Shown: in pieces, positions 1 through 11,600 of the stretch
How positions within the stretch are numbered: position 1 is the stretch's first letter
How the letters are laid out: every line of letters starts with the position of its first letter
Assembly (NCBI GenBank): GCA_902801515.1
Contig: CADCII010000011.1
Location: 21,319 to 85,318 of the forward strand
Reading direction: 5' to 3'
DNA: 64,000 nucleotides
Origin: an uncultured Lachnospiraceae bacterium
Lineage (GTDB): Bacteria > Bacillota > Clostridia > Lachnospirales > Lachnospiraceae
Notes under the pieces: model-generated
Told to the model about the DNA's origin: nothing
Seen by the model: only the letters and a program-made list of their open reading frames with translations
Databases searched by the model: none
Position numbers and translations under genes: made by a program

Positions 1-2521
1 GAAGCACTCTTGCCTTCAGCATGGTATCGATCACGTCGACATCTTCTCCGTACTCATTATTCGTACGCACTGAGACTCTGTAGATCTCTCCCTGAGGCTG
101 GTATCTGTCAAGAACAGCCTTCTCATCTTCACTTGCCCCTCTTCCGTCATCCGGAGCAAAGTATACCATATAGCTGTCTTTGGACAGTTCTGAGACTGCC
201 AGGTCGATCCCGCCGTCTGCTACGCGAAGGCGGATGGAACTGCATCCGGCATCTTTCGCCTTATTGATCATGTCACGTGTGATATGAAGATTTCTCTGCG
301 AATATACTGTATCACCGACTACCGTATTGTCGTCAAAGGTCAGTATTTCGTAGATCTTGACGCTTTCTGTCTGGCCTTCTGTCTGGGTTTCTTCCTGTTC
401 CGTATCCTGCTCTTCTGTCTGCGATATCTCCTCAATAATACGCACTTCATATTTCTTTGGTGCGCCAAGTGAATCTGTCACAGTGAGATCTGCCGGAGCT
501 GCTTTCGTCTCTTTCTTCTCGCTCTGGCCTTTGATCGTATACTGAACCTTCCTGGAATTGATCACATATTCGCTCGTGCCTGTGATCTTCATCCAGGCCT
601 TACCCGGATTCACGCAATTCTTGCCCTTCACTCTGGTGACTTTCCACATATCTTCCGGCACTTCATAGGAAGTGGTTGTAACGGATATTTCCTTCGGGAA
701 AGACTTCTTACCGGTGTAGGTTGCCTCCTCTTCCCAGTCAACGTCTACATTCGGTGCAGAGAGATCAAGCGGAAGAACTGTGACTTCCTGTGAGTACAAA
801 GTCTTGTCCAGCACATCCATTACGCTGCAGCTAAGCACTTTGCTGCCGGCTGCAACCAGATCTTCAATCGATACGGTATATGTACTGTCTGTTGCTTCCG
901 AGACAGATTTCCCACCCAGATACCACTGATATGTGAGGGTCATTTTACTCGGATTCTTGACACCGCTTATATCTGCAGTAACATCATCTCCAATATGGAT
1001 CGTGGATGGTATAGTAACCTTTCCGGATATCGCAGAAACCAGGAAGAGTTCATTTGAATAAAATGGAGCGCACGGGCTGATTGCATCTCCGCTGACCGGA
1101 TTCTGGGTTACCATCAGCCGGACTGTCTGGTTAAGGTCACTTTCCTTGAGCCCAAAAAGGTTCACAGACCAGTCTGAACTGAAGAAATGATTAATCACAT
1201 TCATCCCTGACGGCAGATCCGACAAGGTCTTGGTGGCAGACCCGACCTGAGAGCCGGATGCATTTACCAAGCTCAAGGTGATGCTGATGCCGGGATATCC
1301 GGACAGACTGAACGAATAATCCGCATTGTTGCCGTTCTGCGCAATCGTGGGACTGAAGAGCTGCGGATACATACGGTCCAGATACACCACTTCAGAATCA
1401 ACTGCCTCCACATATCTTTCATGAGTCTTATCATCCGGTCCTTTGAAACTGAGTGTTCCGGCAGGCATATGATATATGACGTATACCTCGCTCTTATCGG
1501 ACGGGATAGTCGACATATCTGTCCATGGGCCGCTTGTACTGGTACTATACTGCCAGGTACCGCCTCCGGTTATCGTCTCCACGATATTCTCCGGATCAGA
1601 GGAGGCCGACATTACTTTAATTGTGTAGGTAGTGGTGGGTTCCGGAAATGAACTCACCGAATCTCCAAGCACATAGGTACCGTACAGTGACGGTGCTGCT
1701 ACAGTTGCATCAATGCTGTAGGTATACTGATCTGCTTCAGGATCATCAGCCGCTTCCAGTTCTTCTTCCTCTGACTCTGTATTGTCAGCACCTTCAAGCG
1801 GGGTAAGAACAGCCTCTTCCTGTGCAGATTCTTCACTCTCCGGATCCTCCGGCGAGGTTTCTCCATCATCCTGTGCATCAGATGCTTCCTCACCATCTGC
1901 GGTAACTTCCGAACCGGCGGCAGACTGATCTTTACTATCAGTATCTGCTTCTCCTGTTGAAGGCAGGCTCTGTGGTTTAGATTCTTCTGCGACAGGCTGT
2001 CCCTGTGATCCGGATGCTTCTGACGAAGGCTGGCTCTGTGTTCCCGGTGCTCCGGCTAAAGTCTGATCGGGCGCTCCGGATGTTTCGGAGCCCTGCTGGC
2101 CGGATGTATTGGATGCCTCAGAAGCCTGCTGACCGGAGGTATCGGACACCGTTTCTGAAGACTGACTCTGTGTTCCGGATGCCTCAGCCCGAGACTGATT
2201 CTGAGCCTCTGCTGCTTTCTGAGCCTCTGCTGCTTTCTGAGCTTCGGCTGCTTTCTGAGCTTCAGCTGCCTTCTGAACTTCAGCTGCCTTCTGGGCGTCT
2301 GCTGCTTTCTTTGCCTCTGCTGCCTTCCTGGCTTCCTCAGCTTTCCGCTCCTGTTCTTTCTTCTCTTCAGCCTCTTTCCGGGCTTCCTTCTGGTCCGCAT
2401 CCTCAGCAGCTATTACCTGCTTCTGAGACACGTCTTCAGACAGTACCGTCTGCGGAAGTGCTGCCACCATCAACCCCATTGCTGCTGCAAATGCGATATA
2501 CCTTTTCATGCCTGCTTTCAT
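1..2521 (-). CDS. Secreted Ala/Glu/Lys-stalk protein with Ig-like region, C-terminus beyond window
   Basis: This minus-strand frame is open from an ATG at 2521 to the window edge (840 residues visible), so the C-terminus is missing. The start is supported by an AGGTGG ribosome site about 9 nt upstream; a second ATG four codons in is an alternative. The N-terminus reads as a signal peptide: MKAGMKRY, then a hydrophobic core ending near VLS-ED. Residues about 35-100 are a Lys/Glu/Ala/Gln helical stretch with a repeated QKAAEA hexamer. Next come about 130 residues of Ser/Gly/Gln/Asp-rich linker, then beta-rich sequence whose TYQWYLGGK stretch suggests an Ig-like fold. It follows the giant gene on the same strand after 97 bp, so it may be transcribed with it. 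The function is not recognised; a surface or secreted stalk protein is an inference. An LPSTG pentapeptide occurs mid-protein and is not a sorting signal. Confidence 0.85.
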   Translation of the reverse strand, partial: MKAGMKRYIAFAAAMGLMVAALPQTVLSEDVSQKQVIAAEDADQKEARKEAEEKKEQERKAEEARKAAEAKKAADAQKAAEVQKAAEAQKAAEAQKAAEAQKAAEAQNQSRAEASGTQSQSSETVSDTSGQQASEASNTSGQQGSETSGAPDQTLAGAPGTQSQPSSEASGSQGQPVAEESKPQSLPSTGEADTDSKDQSAAGSEVTADGEEASDAQDDGETSPEDPESEESAQEEAVLTPLEGADNTESEEEELEAADDPEADQYTYSIDATVAAPSLYGTYVLGDSVSSFPEPTTTYTIKVMSASSDPENIVETITGGGTWQYSTSTSGPWTDMSTIPSDKSEVYVIYHMPAGTLSFKGPDDKTHERYVEAVDSEVVYLDRMYPQLFSPTIAQNGNNADYSFSLSGYPGISITLSLVNASGSQVGSATKTLSDLPSGMNVINHFFSSDWSVNLFGLKESDLNQTVRLMVTQNPVSGDAISPCAPFYSNELFLVSAISGKVTIPSTIHIGDDVTADISGVKNPSKMTLTYQWYLGGKSVSEATDSTYTVSIEDLVAAGSKVLSCSVMDVLDKTLYSQEVTVLPLDLSAPNVDVDWEEEATYTGKKSFPKEISVTTTSYEVPEDMWKVTRVKGKNCVNPGKAWMKITGTSEYVINSRKVQYTIKGQSEKKETKAAPADLTVTDSLGAPKKYEVRIIEEISQTEEQDTEQEETQTEGQTESVKIYEILTFDDNTVVGDTVYSQRNLHITRDMINKAKDAGCSSIRLRVADGGIDLAVSELSKDSYMVYFAPDDGRGASEDEKAVLDRYQPQGEIYRVSVRTNNEYGEDVDVIDTMLKARVL
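2200..2330 (-). repeat. In-frame hexapeptide QKAAEA repeats
   Basis: An 18-bp unit encoding QKAAEA and close variants (QKAADA, QKAAEV) repeats about six times in frame within the stalk of the partial secreted protein. Alternation of charged and Ala residues predicts a long helix. Near-identical units could change copy number by slippage. Confidence 0.8.
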
Positions 2522-2570
2522 CTATACTCACCACCTGAATCGTTTCTGTTTTCATGCCAAAGCACGCACA

Positions 2571-2587
2571 CGTGACGGTCTGTCACG
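2571..2587. other. Small hairpin between giant gene and downstream secreted gene
   Basis: CGTGAC (2571-2576) and GTCACG (2582-2587) form a 6-bp stem with a 5-nt loop in the 97-bp gap after the giant gene. No T-run follows on the minus strand, so it is a weak terminator at best; read-through into the next gene is plausible. Confidence 0.4.
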
Positions 2588-2618
2588 CGGCGCGCTCCGG
2601 CGGTTAACTGCTGCTATC

Positions 2619-5600
2619 TTATTTTACTGTTACTACTGTCTTCTTCCATACGCCGTTTACAGCGATGGTGTAGAGTGTTACAACGCCTTTCTTCAAAGCT
2701 TTGATCTTGCCGGACTTGCTGACCTTGATGATGCCCTTCTTGTCCATCAGGAATCTGAGCTTTTTGCCCTTCTTCAGAAGTGCGCCGGAGCCCTTCTTCT
2801 TGATCGTGATCTTCAGCTTCTTGGACTTCTTCACCTTGATCTTCAGCTTTCCTTTTGCCTTGACCTTCTTCGGAAGCGCCTTCTTCAGCTTAATGCCTGT
2901 GTAGCTCTTCAGGCTTCTGCCAAGTTCGGTCTTGTTCCGTACCGCAACGACCTGGAAGTTGTAGACTTTCTTCTTCTTCAGTCCGGAGATTACCAGCTTC
3001 TTAACAGAAGCGGAAACCTTCTTGTAGATCTTGCCGTTCCAGTAGATCACATAGCCGGTGGCTCCCTTGGCGGCTGTCCATGTAAGAGTCACATTCTTCT
3101 TGGATGCCTTGGCCTTCGCCAGAATAATCTGGTTCTTCGGAATGGCTGCTTCAGCATTCTTCTTAGCGATGTCGTCTTTGCCGCCATTCGTGTACTCGGC
3201 ACCGTTGACCTTAGTGTTTACAGATCCGTTCTTAGATATCTGTGATACATTACCGTCAACATCTGCTGTCATATCCTTGGTGTCTCCGCCTGACACTGTA
3301 GTCAGGTTGTCGGCTACGATGTCCGGATCCGCATTATCAGAACCGGTCAGGGTTCCGGATGTGGTGATATCCACATTCTTGCCCTTCAGGCTTCCGACTG
3401 CGAGCTTACCGTTTGTTCCGTTGTTGTTATCAACCGTGATGTTGCCTGTATTACCGGACAGGTTGTTAACTTTTGTTGTCAGTGCGTCTCCGTTGGTTCC
3501 GCCTGTTCCTGAGACATTGCCCGGTGTATCTCCTGCTCCGGTCGTATCAATGTTCAGGCTGTCTGCCGTGATATTCGGCTCCGGATCTGCCGCTTTAGTT
3601 CCTGTTACGTCACCGTTTGCCTTGATATCGACGTCTGTCTTGGCATTTATCTTGTCGACCGTGAGATTGCCGTCAACATCGAGGTTCACGCCTCCGTTTT
3701 CGGATGTGATATTTTCTGCCTTCAGATCCTTATCATTGGTTGCATTGACGTCACCCTTCGCGTTGATCTTAGCGGTATCCGCGCTCATGTCAAGCGGGTT
3801 GTCTTTTGTTCCGACGGATCCTTCTGCTGTCAGATCGACGGATCCTGCTGCGATCGCCGGTGTGCTTCCGCTCTCGCCTGCACCGTTCGCATCAGTGATG
3901 TTTCCTTTTGCATCGATCTTTACGTTTCCGGTTCCGTCCGCGCTGTTAATGCTGTCGACCTTCATGTCCTGATCAGACTTCAGGTTGACGGTATTACCTT
4001 CCGCATCGACCTTGACCGTCTCGTATGCATTGACGGTAAGCGGTTTGCTGTCGGTACCGACATCTCCGCCGGCTGTGATGTCTGTAATGCCTGCTGTGTT
4101 GACGGTTCCGCCTGTAACATCGCCGTCTGCCTTCAGGGTGAAGTTTCCGGAAGTTGTCTTGGTTGTTTCACCATCTGTGTTCTTTGTTATGTCGACAGTG
4201 TCGATCTCAACGCCTCCGGTCATTTCCTTGATGAATGCTTCACCTGCAATCACCGAGAGAGTTCCGCTGCCGGTCCTGCCGGACGCGGTGTCTACCTCGT
4301 AATAAGCATCACTGCTTCCCAGTACTCCGATTGTTTCAAGGACTACACTGTCACCTTTGACTGCCGGTGTTCCTTCCGGACGCTCACCTTCGATGATGTT
4401 GCCGTGCTGTGCGCAGATCGTTGCGGTGTCTGCCGCGGATACTGTTGCCGTTGTGATGTTTCCGTACGTGGACTTCACAGTTGCATTTCCGTTTTTAGCG
4501 ATAACATCTGTTGCTGTGATATCGAACATCGCGTTTACGGTTACATTTTCAGGAGCGATCAGATTGCCGACTGTTCCGTCTTCTCTCTCTGCGTTCACCT
4601 TACCTTTGGAATTGATCGTCAGGTTTCCGCCTACGGTCGGTTCCACGATGGTCAGGTCGCCGGTGCCGTTTCCGGACTTCTTTGTGGTACTGATCGTGAG
4701 ATCCTTCTCAGCATCCGCATAGACCTTGCCGTCCCTGCTGTCTGTGGTGGCTGTCAGGCTGTTCTTCGCATCCAGGTTGATGTCGGTCAGGGCATCTACC
4801 ACTAGTCCATCTTTAGAGCTTGTGATATCAACTATGATCGGCTGCTGTACCTGTCCGCTCTCAAGATCCGGACTCACTCCTACGCCGCCGGCTGTAATAT
4901 AGCTGGTGCCGGTCGCTGCGCCTGCCTTGATATTTTCTTTGCCTTCAGCCTTCTGTTCGTCTGTCCTTGCATCGAACAGATCTCCGCGGGTTGTCTTACC
5001 GTCTTCTGCAGTCTTATCACCGGTTGCCAGGGTGACGGTTCCGTTCTCTGCGTCGATGACGCCGATACCCATATCGCCGGTTTCTTCAGTTACTTCGATG
5101 TTTTTGTCAGCTGTCGCATTGACTGTTCCTGCCGCGTTCTCATCGACTGCATATCCCTCAGTGTACTCAGCCCTGGCTACTGCAGTAAGCTTGCCATCCA
5201 CTACCTTGAATGTAATGTTGTCAGTCGTCAGTGCCTCGTTATCCGGATTGGTGAGCTGTGCAGTCACCTCAATGCTCTTTGAAGACTCATCCACTATCAT
5301 GGAGGTAATGCTGCCGGTCACTGCCTTAAGTGTGATGTTCTGTCCAGTGACATTTGTTCCATCGCCGGTTCCGGCAATGCTTCCATCCTTCACTTCGATC
5401 ATTACATCCCCGAGACCGTCGATCTCAGGTGCCAGATCCGAGCGGCTGGTCTCGATCGTTCCGATCCTGACCGTGTTGTCTTTATTGTTGACGTCGTTTA
5501 CGGTTACATTCACGTCGCCGTTGCTGCTGATGTTGATTCCTTCACTGCCGGTCACAGTCCCAATGTTGACTGTCAGATCCTTAAGCTCTTCAAGATTGCC

Positions 5601-8600
5601 GGATGCCTCCGGTTTATTCTCCTCGGCCTTCCTCTGAAGTTCTTCGAACAGTGCCTGACGCTCTTCATCCGTCAGAAGCTTGTTGTAGAGCCCGATTACA
5701 GGATCTGCTGCAGCCGGATCTGTCCCGGCATTGGCGAGTGCTGCTTCCACAGCTTCCCTGACCATTGCCTCAAGTTCTTCAGCTGTGATGCTGTCCGGAT
5801 CACTGTTAAGTCTCTCCAGTGCATCTCCGGTGAGAATCTGCTTCAGGTCTTCCAGGAGCTCATCAAGAGCTGCCTGCGCCTGCGCCTTCTCTTCCTCTGT
5901 CGCGTCTTCGGATGCTGCCGTATCGCGATAGCTCTGTACTGCATCCGCAACAGTCTGTGCGATCTTATCCACATCAGCCGCGTCTGCGGTCAGTGCTGCT
6001 TCGCCTGCCGGCTTGCTGGTCTCATTGTGTTCTGCATCTGTGATGTAGACATCTCTGACCGATACGATGTTGAGAGGAACTGTCGTTCCGTCTTCCTGGA
6101 TCACATCAACGGTCATCGGGATCTCTTTCGATCCGAGATCGCCGCCCATTGTGAAGGAGGATCTGTTCTTGTAGGCATCGCTTCCGATCTTCAGGGTCGT
6201 CCCCTTCTGATCCGCGGTGTCCGCGACATGTGCGAGGAAGCTGCCATCGATATCGATAATGACTGTTCCCTGTACATCCATGAGATCCTTCAGCATCAGG
6301 TTACCCTTCTGCTGATCATCGTTCTTATCGTCCCTGGCGGTGATGGTCAGTGATGCATATCCGTCAGTGCCGTTTGCTGCGATTGCTGTGTCGATGAAGA
6401 CGTCGCCATCCTTCGTAGTCAGATCAGCCGAGCTGGTATCTTTCAGGTCAATGACCGGGAAGGTGATATCGCCGCATTTTTCGATCGTAAGTGACAGCTT
6501 CGCGTTCTTGTCCGTTTCCACATCCTTCAGAATCGCATCTGCCCTGTCTGCGGTAATGGTAAGCTTCGCATTGTCTGTCAGGACCAGGCCGACTTTGTTG
6601 TCTGCCGGCTTGTACGATGAGATCGTATGCCCTGCTTCATCGTTTTCAATGGTTACTGTGAAGTCCGTATCTTCTGTCAGCTTCATATCGGTGAAGTCAA
6701 CACTTCCGTTCTTCACTTTGAAGTTTACGATGCCCTGCTCACGTCCAGTCTCACCCTTGATCGCGGAATTGGTGAAGACTATGTCTCCGTTCGCATTGAC
6801 GTATGCCTTGCCGTTGAAGGCTCCTTCGTATCCGGTGATCCTGCCGTTTTCAATGACTGGTTTCTGGCGGAAGATCACATTGGTAGCCGATCCGTCCGTC
6901 CTGGCAATGACTTCCATCGGATGATCCTTATCGCCGTAATTAGTGGTTCCTGCGCCTTCGGTCAGGAGTACCAGCTGATCTGTCACAATACTGACGTTCT
7001 CATCGTCAAGACCGTTGATATGGATATCGGCACTTGACGGAGTGTGAGTCTCAAGAATGATCTCTCCGCCTTCCAGGATCCCGACGTTGATGTTCAGGTC
7101 TTCGGTCAGATCATCGTATTCTCTCCACTCGTCTTTTGTGACTTTGGAGATATCGCTTTCGGAATCAAGAGTCGCGTCATCATACATGACGAATACCGCG
7201 CGGTTCTCCTGACCGCTGGTATTGCGGTTGATGTTGTTAATCACGGTAAGGAGCGTTTCCGTTCCGTTCGCCAGAGCAATTCCGGTCTCCACTGCCGAAG
7301 ACTCGTCTTCCGTCTTATGCAGCTTGCCGTCCTCATCGTAATCATAGTATCTGGCTCCGGTTGCAAGTTCGATCAGTGTTCCGTCCGCACTGTATCCGAA
7401 GTAATGCGCCTTCTCATAATTGTAACCGCCATGAAGTCCGCTTCCTTCTTCGTGCAGTCCGTATACACTTGTCAGTACGTCATCCGTCTTGCTGCTGCCG
7501 GTTCCGGCCGCAACTTCCATGAATCTCGTACGGCTGTTCTTTGAAAGGGTTACATCCAGCTTTTTGTCTGTGCCCGTGCTGTACTTCGCATAGACTCTCT
7601 CGCCATTCTCTTTATCATCCTGCGTTCTTCTGCCGTCATATACGGTGAAACTTCCGTCCGGATTCAGGTATGCAGCGATCGTCCCGTCTGTGTTCAGGAA
7701 AATGACTGTGCCCTGCTCCAGATCTTCGATCTGGGAAGCAATGCTACTGTTCTCTTTTCCGTAAGTATCAACGATACGGGTATACTGGTTGAGGATTGCA
7801 AGTCCGTTTTTGTCTCTTCTGGTCTCGAACTCACTGCAACCTTCGCTGAAATGGAGCAGAGCTCCGTTCGTGCTCTCGATCGGATCGACGACGATGAGAT
7901 TGCCTGCATATGTATACTGCGGCGCCACGCCAAGCTGCAGGCGAAGAGCCTTTCTCATGACCTTTTCGATCCAGCTCAACGTGCTGACATCTTTCGAATA
8001 TGCGCCTTCTACAAGTGCAGCTGCCTCTTCATTCGTCAGATCCACCAGGCCGTTAGTGACATTGAACGGGGTGGCAGAGGTCTCTATATACACATCTCCG
8101 GTGTAGAGAGTGCCGCCACTGGTTGTGATTTCATATACATAAGTCTTTGTTCCGTCTGCCCGCGGTGTACCTTCCACACGGAACTGCACATCATAGACTA
8201 CATTTCCTGCAGTATCCTTGACCGGTTTACCATCCTTATCTAACCTGGGTTTCATCTCCGGCGATACGCTGATCGTCTTCTGTGCGTTCTCTTTATCCGC
8301 ATCATCCGGATCCGTAGCCACATAACTGAAGCTTCCGTCCGGGAATACCGCAACGATTCGTCCTCCGATCAGGATGATCCCCTGCTTGGCGTCCGCAGTA
8401 TCTACGAAGCGGATCGCTGCTTCAGTCTTGACATAACCGCCATTCAGGTTATCATCCTCCACAGGCCCTTGTGCGGACTGTTTCAGCATTGCTTGAGTGC
8501 TGTCGTCAAGCGTGATGAATACATCTTTCAGGTTATTATCATATGCCTGCTTCCTCTTGCCGTTACCTGAAGGATCAGCTGCAGCATACCAGCCATCAGC

Positions 8601-11600
8601 TGTCTGATTCATGTCAAATGAGTAAACCGTTTTTCCGCTGCCGGGCTTCACATAAGCGACCCAGTGTCCTGCATGGTTCTTCTTGAAGTAGACAGAACCA
8701 TCTGCATTGGAGATAACGGTCTCCGACGCTGCATCTTTTGTACCGGCAACTTCCGCTATCCTTATTTCCCGAGCGCCTACCGCCTTCACTGTGCTGTTAT
8801 ACACATCTGCCAGATCCCTAAGAACTACTGTCTCTTCCTCATCTGCCAGGAGTACATTAATGCTCCAGATTGTATTATATGTCAGCGTCTGGCCGCCGCT
8901 GCCATTCGGTCTGTATTGTTCTTCCGATCCGCTGACTGTCGTACTTACGCTGACTTTCAGGTTGTCAGTCAGATACGCTTTATACGTCTTTGCAACTTCT
9001 GCACTGACCGCATTCGCTACATCAGCGGTAGATGCACCCTCTGGTGTAAGCGTTTTTCCAAGAACGCGTTCCACGATTGACTTAAGACTGTCCGTTACTG
9101 TCTGCACAGCTAGCTTTGCATCGTCCAGTGACTGGTAGAATACGACTGTCTTATCAGTAAGAGCTGTCTTGCTGTACAGATAACCTTCCTGGAAGGTGTA
9201 CTTACCGGAATCACCGGTGACTTTGGCTACATGCCAGAAGTTTCTATCTGCGTTGAGTTTTTCCAGTGCGATGTAGCTAACAGTATTGCCCTTGTCATCC
9301 TTCTCTGTGCGGATAACAGCCCCTGGTTCCACTTCGTTCGTCACTTCGTTGATAAAGACCTGCTTGTAATAGATCTTCACTCCGTTAGGCAGGCTCCATC
9401 CGATTCCGTTTTCATCAAATCCGGAGGATTCGATATAGGTGGTGGCGCCATTCTCCCCGATCTCCATCCAGGCCTTTCCATCCTTAAATGTGATCTTTTG
9501 TGTCCAGCCGTCGGAATCCGGATCCGCATCCATCAGCGTGATGGACATGAGATTGTCCTCTCCGTCAAACTCAAAGCCTGACAGATCGTAAATGTTGCTG
9601 CTTCCGGCCGCTCCGGTGGATATGTAAACCAGTTTGCGGTTATTCCTGTCTACAACAACGGTGGTATCGTTCGGAAGGTGATAGGTATCATACCCGTTCT
9701 TCTCTGAAACAATATAGGTATCTGCGTTGAATGTAATCACTTTATCCTTGTTCAGCAGTCTTCCGTCTGAAGTCAGCCAGAAACCAGTCTTCTCGCCATT
9801 TGCGGTAAGGATCTGGATCTCTGTCAGATCGAATCCTGCTCTGTCTGCTGTCAGGAATTCCATCTGTGACCTTGGAATGGAGATCACATATTCCTCCGCA
9901 GTTTCCGGTTTATTCGCGCAGGTCTTCTTAGCCGCGAGGACGTTGATATATACGGTATTCTCTGCCCCGCCAATGACCTCATTGAGATTCAGGTCAACCC
10001 TGACCTCGCCTTCTGCCGGTAAGGACTCGTACTGTTTCCTGGTCATCCACTCCTTGACCGGAGTCAGTGCCAGGAATACATTGCCCTTCGCATAAGCTTT
10101 GATCTCATTCGGGCTGGCTGCTCTTGCCTCTGCGAAGCCTGCTAATCCACCGTATTCGCTGATGTCAAAGATATATGCCTGGAACGGATCATCTGCGGCA
10201 TTGCCGATCTGGTCCGGTCCGGTCAGTTCAGTAGTTTTGTCGGAAGCGGTCCCCTTGCCGATATACAGCTTGTTAGCATAGAGAAGAGCTCCGTTGACTG
10301 TCAGAAGTTTTCCGCCATCCATCACAATAGATACAATGCCTTCTGCCACATCCACATAGGACAGACCGTTATTCTCCTCATCTGTATCGAAGATGACGTC
10401 TCCGCTCTTCTCGGATATGATATGAAGCTGAGGAATGTGTTCTGCGTATGTGTTGTAATCTAAGGAATCTGTACCGTCTGCTCTGTCAGATTCATCCTTC
10501 ACGGATGTCTGGTTTCCATCCGCAACCGTATTGATCATCGGTGCGGAAACCTGTGGATTCGCAAGCATCACGTTCTTCAGGACCAGATCATACTCTGTGT
10601 GGTTGGTGATCTGTACATCCGGAATGAAACTGTTGGTGTAGATGGTCACCTTACCGGAGATATCTCCTTCACCCGCATGCACATTCAGCGTGCCCTGATC
10701 GTCATTATAGATGCCGTTCAGGATTACCTTTCCGTCTGCGATCGTATACTCGTGATCCTTCAGATCATCATCCAGTCCCGATGTACTGACTGTGATGTTG
10801 TCCAGCAGATCACCAAAGATATCTATAAAGATACCTGCAGCTCCGCCGCCCAAATGGACCTTGCCGTTCAGGTCGACATTGCCGGAATTCTTATAGGTCT
10901 TCTCCTTGTACGCTTCTGCGTCAGAATAGAGGATGACTTCTACAAGCTTGTCGACCCATTCAATGACCTTCTCGGTGACCCATTTTACGAACCATCCGAT
11001 GATCGGGATCTTGCTGACTTTCTTGACGACCTTTTCAACTACGGTCTTGACTTTCGTCCATACCCACTCGACAACGGTGTTCGCGATCGCTGTTGCGTCC
11101 CTGGAGATGGTAAGCGTGCTCAGCTCAGGCGCATCCGCGATCACGTTGATCACCTCGCCGGCCAGTTCGGTCTTATCACTCGTTGTGATGTCGACATGGT
11201 TCTCACCGTCAACACTTGAATGTGCATAGACTTTTCCGGTAGCTCCTATGATCTCCGCATAAGACTCTGCCCACAGTTTCTGTTTCTCGATGATGCTCTC
11301 TATATTGAGGGTCTCTGTTCCGCCTATCCATGCGTTGCCGATCACGGTGTCCAGATCGTTGTATGCGTAGATCTTCGCATATGCTTCTGTTTTGGATCCT
11401 GCTGCCGCTGTCTCGGACAGTCCGTACGCATGGATCAGCTGATTGGAGATGTAGCTTCCGATCGTTGTGACCTTGCCAATGATCCTGGACTGTTTCTTAC
11501 CGCCCACGTTGATCTCAGTATGAATCTTCACTTTGCTGTTGATATCCGCAACGCTCTCATTCGCAGAAACGATGGAAGCCGCCTTGCGGAATGCCGATGC

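Noticed and set aside
1940-1980. LPSTG pentapeptide in the partial secreted protein, resembling a sortase signal
   Set aside because: It lies about 190 residues from the N-terminus in a Ser/Gln-rich linker with no following hydrophobic helix or basic tail.
3058-6924. Long plus-strand open frames opposite the giant gene (up to about 390 residues)
   Set aside because: They are antisense shadows of a repetitive, stop-poor coding region, with no ribosome sites or recognisable domains.
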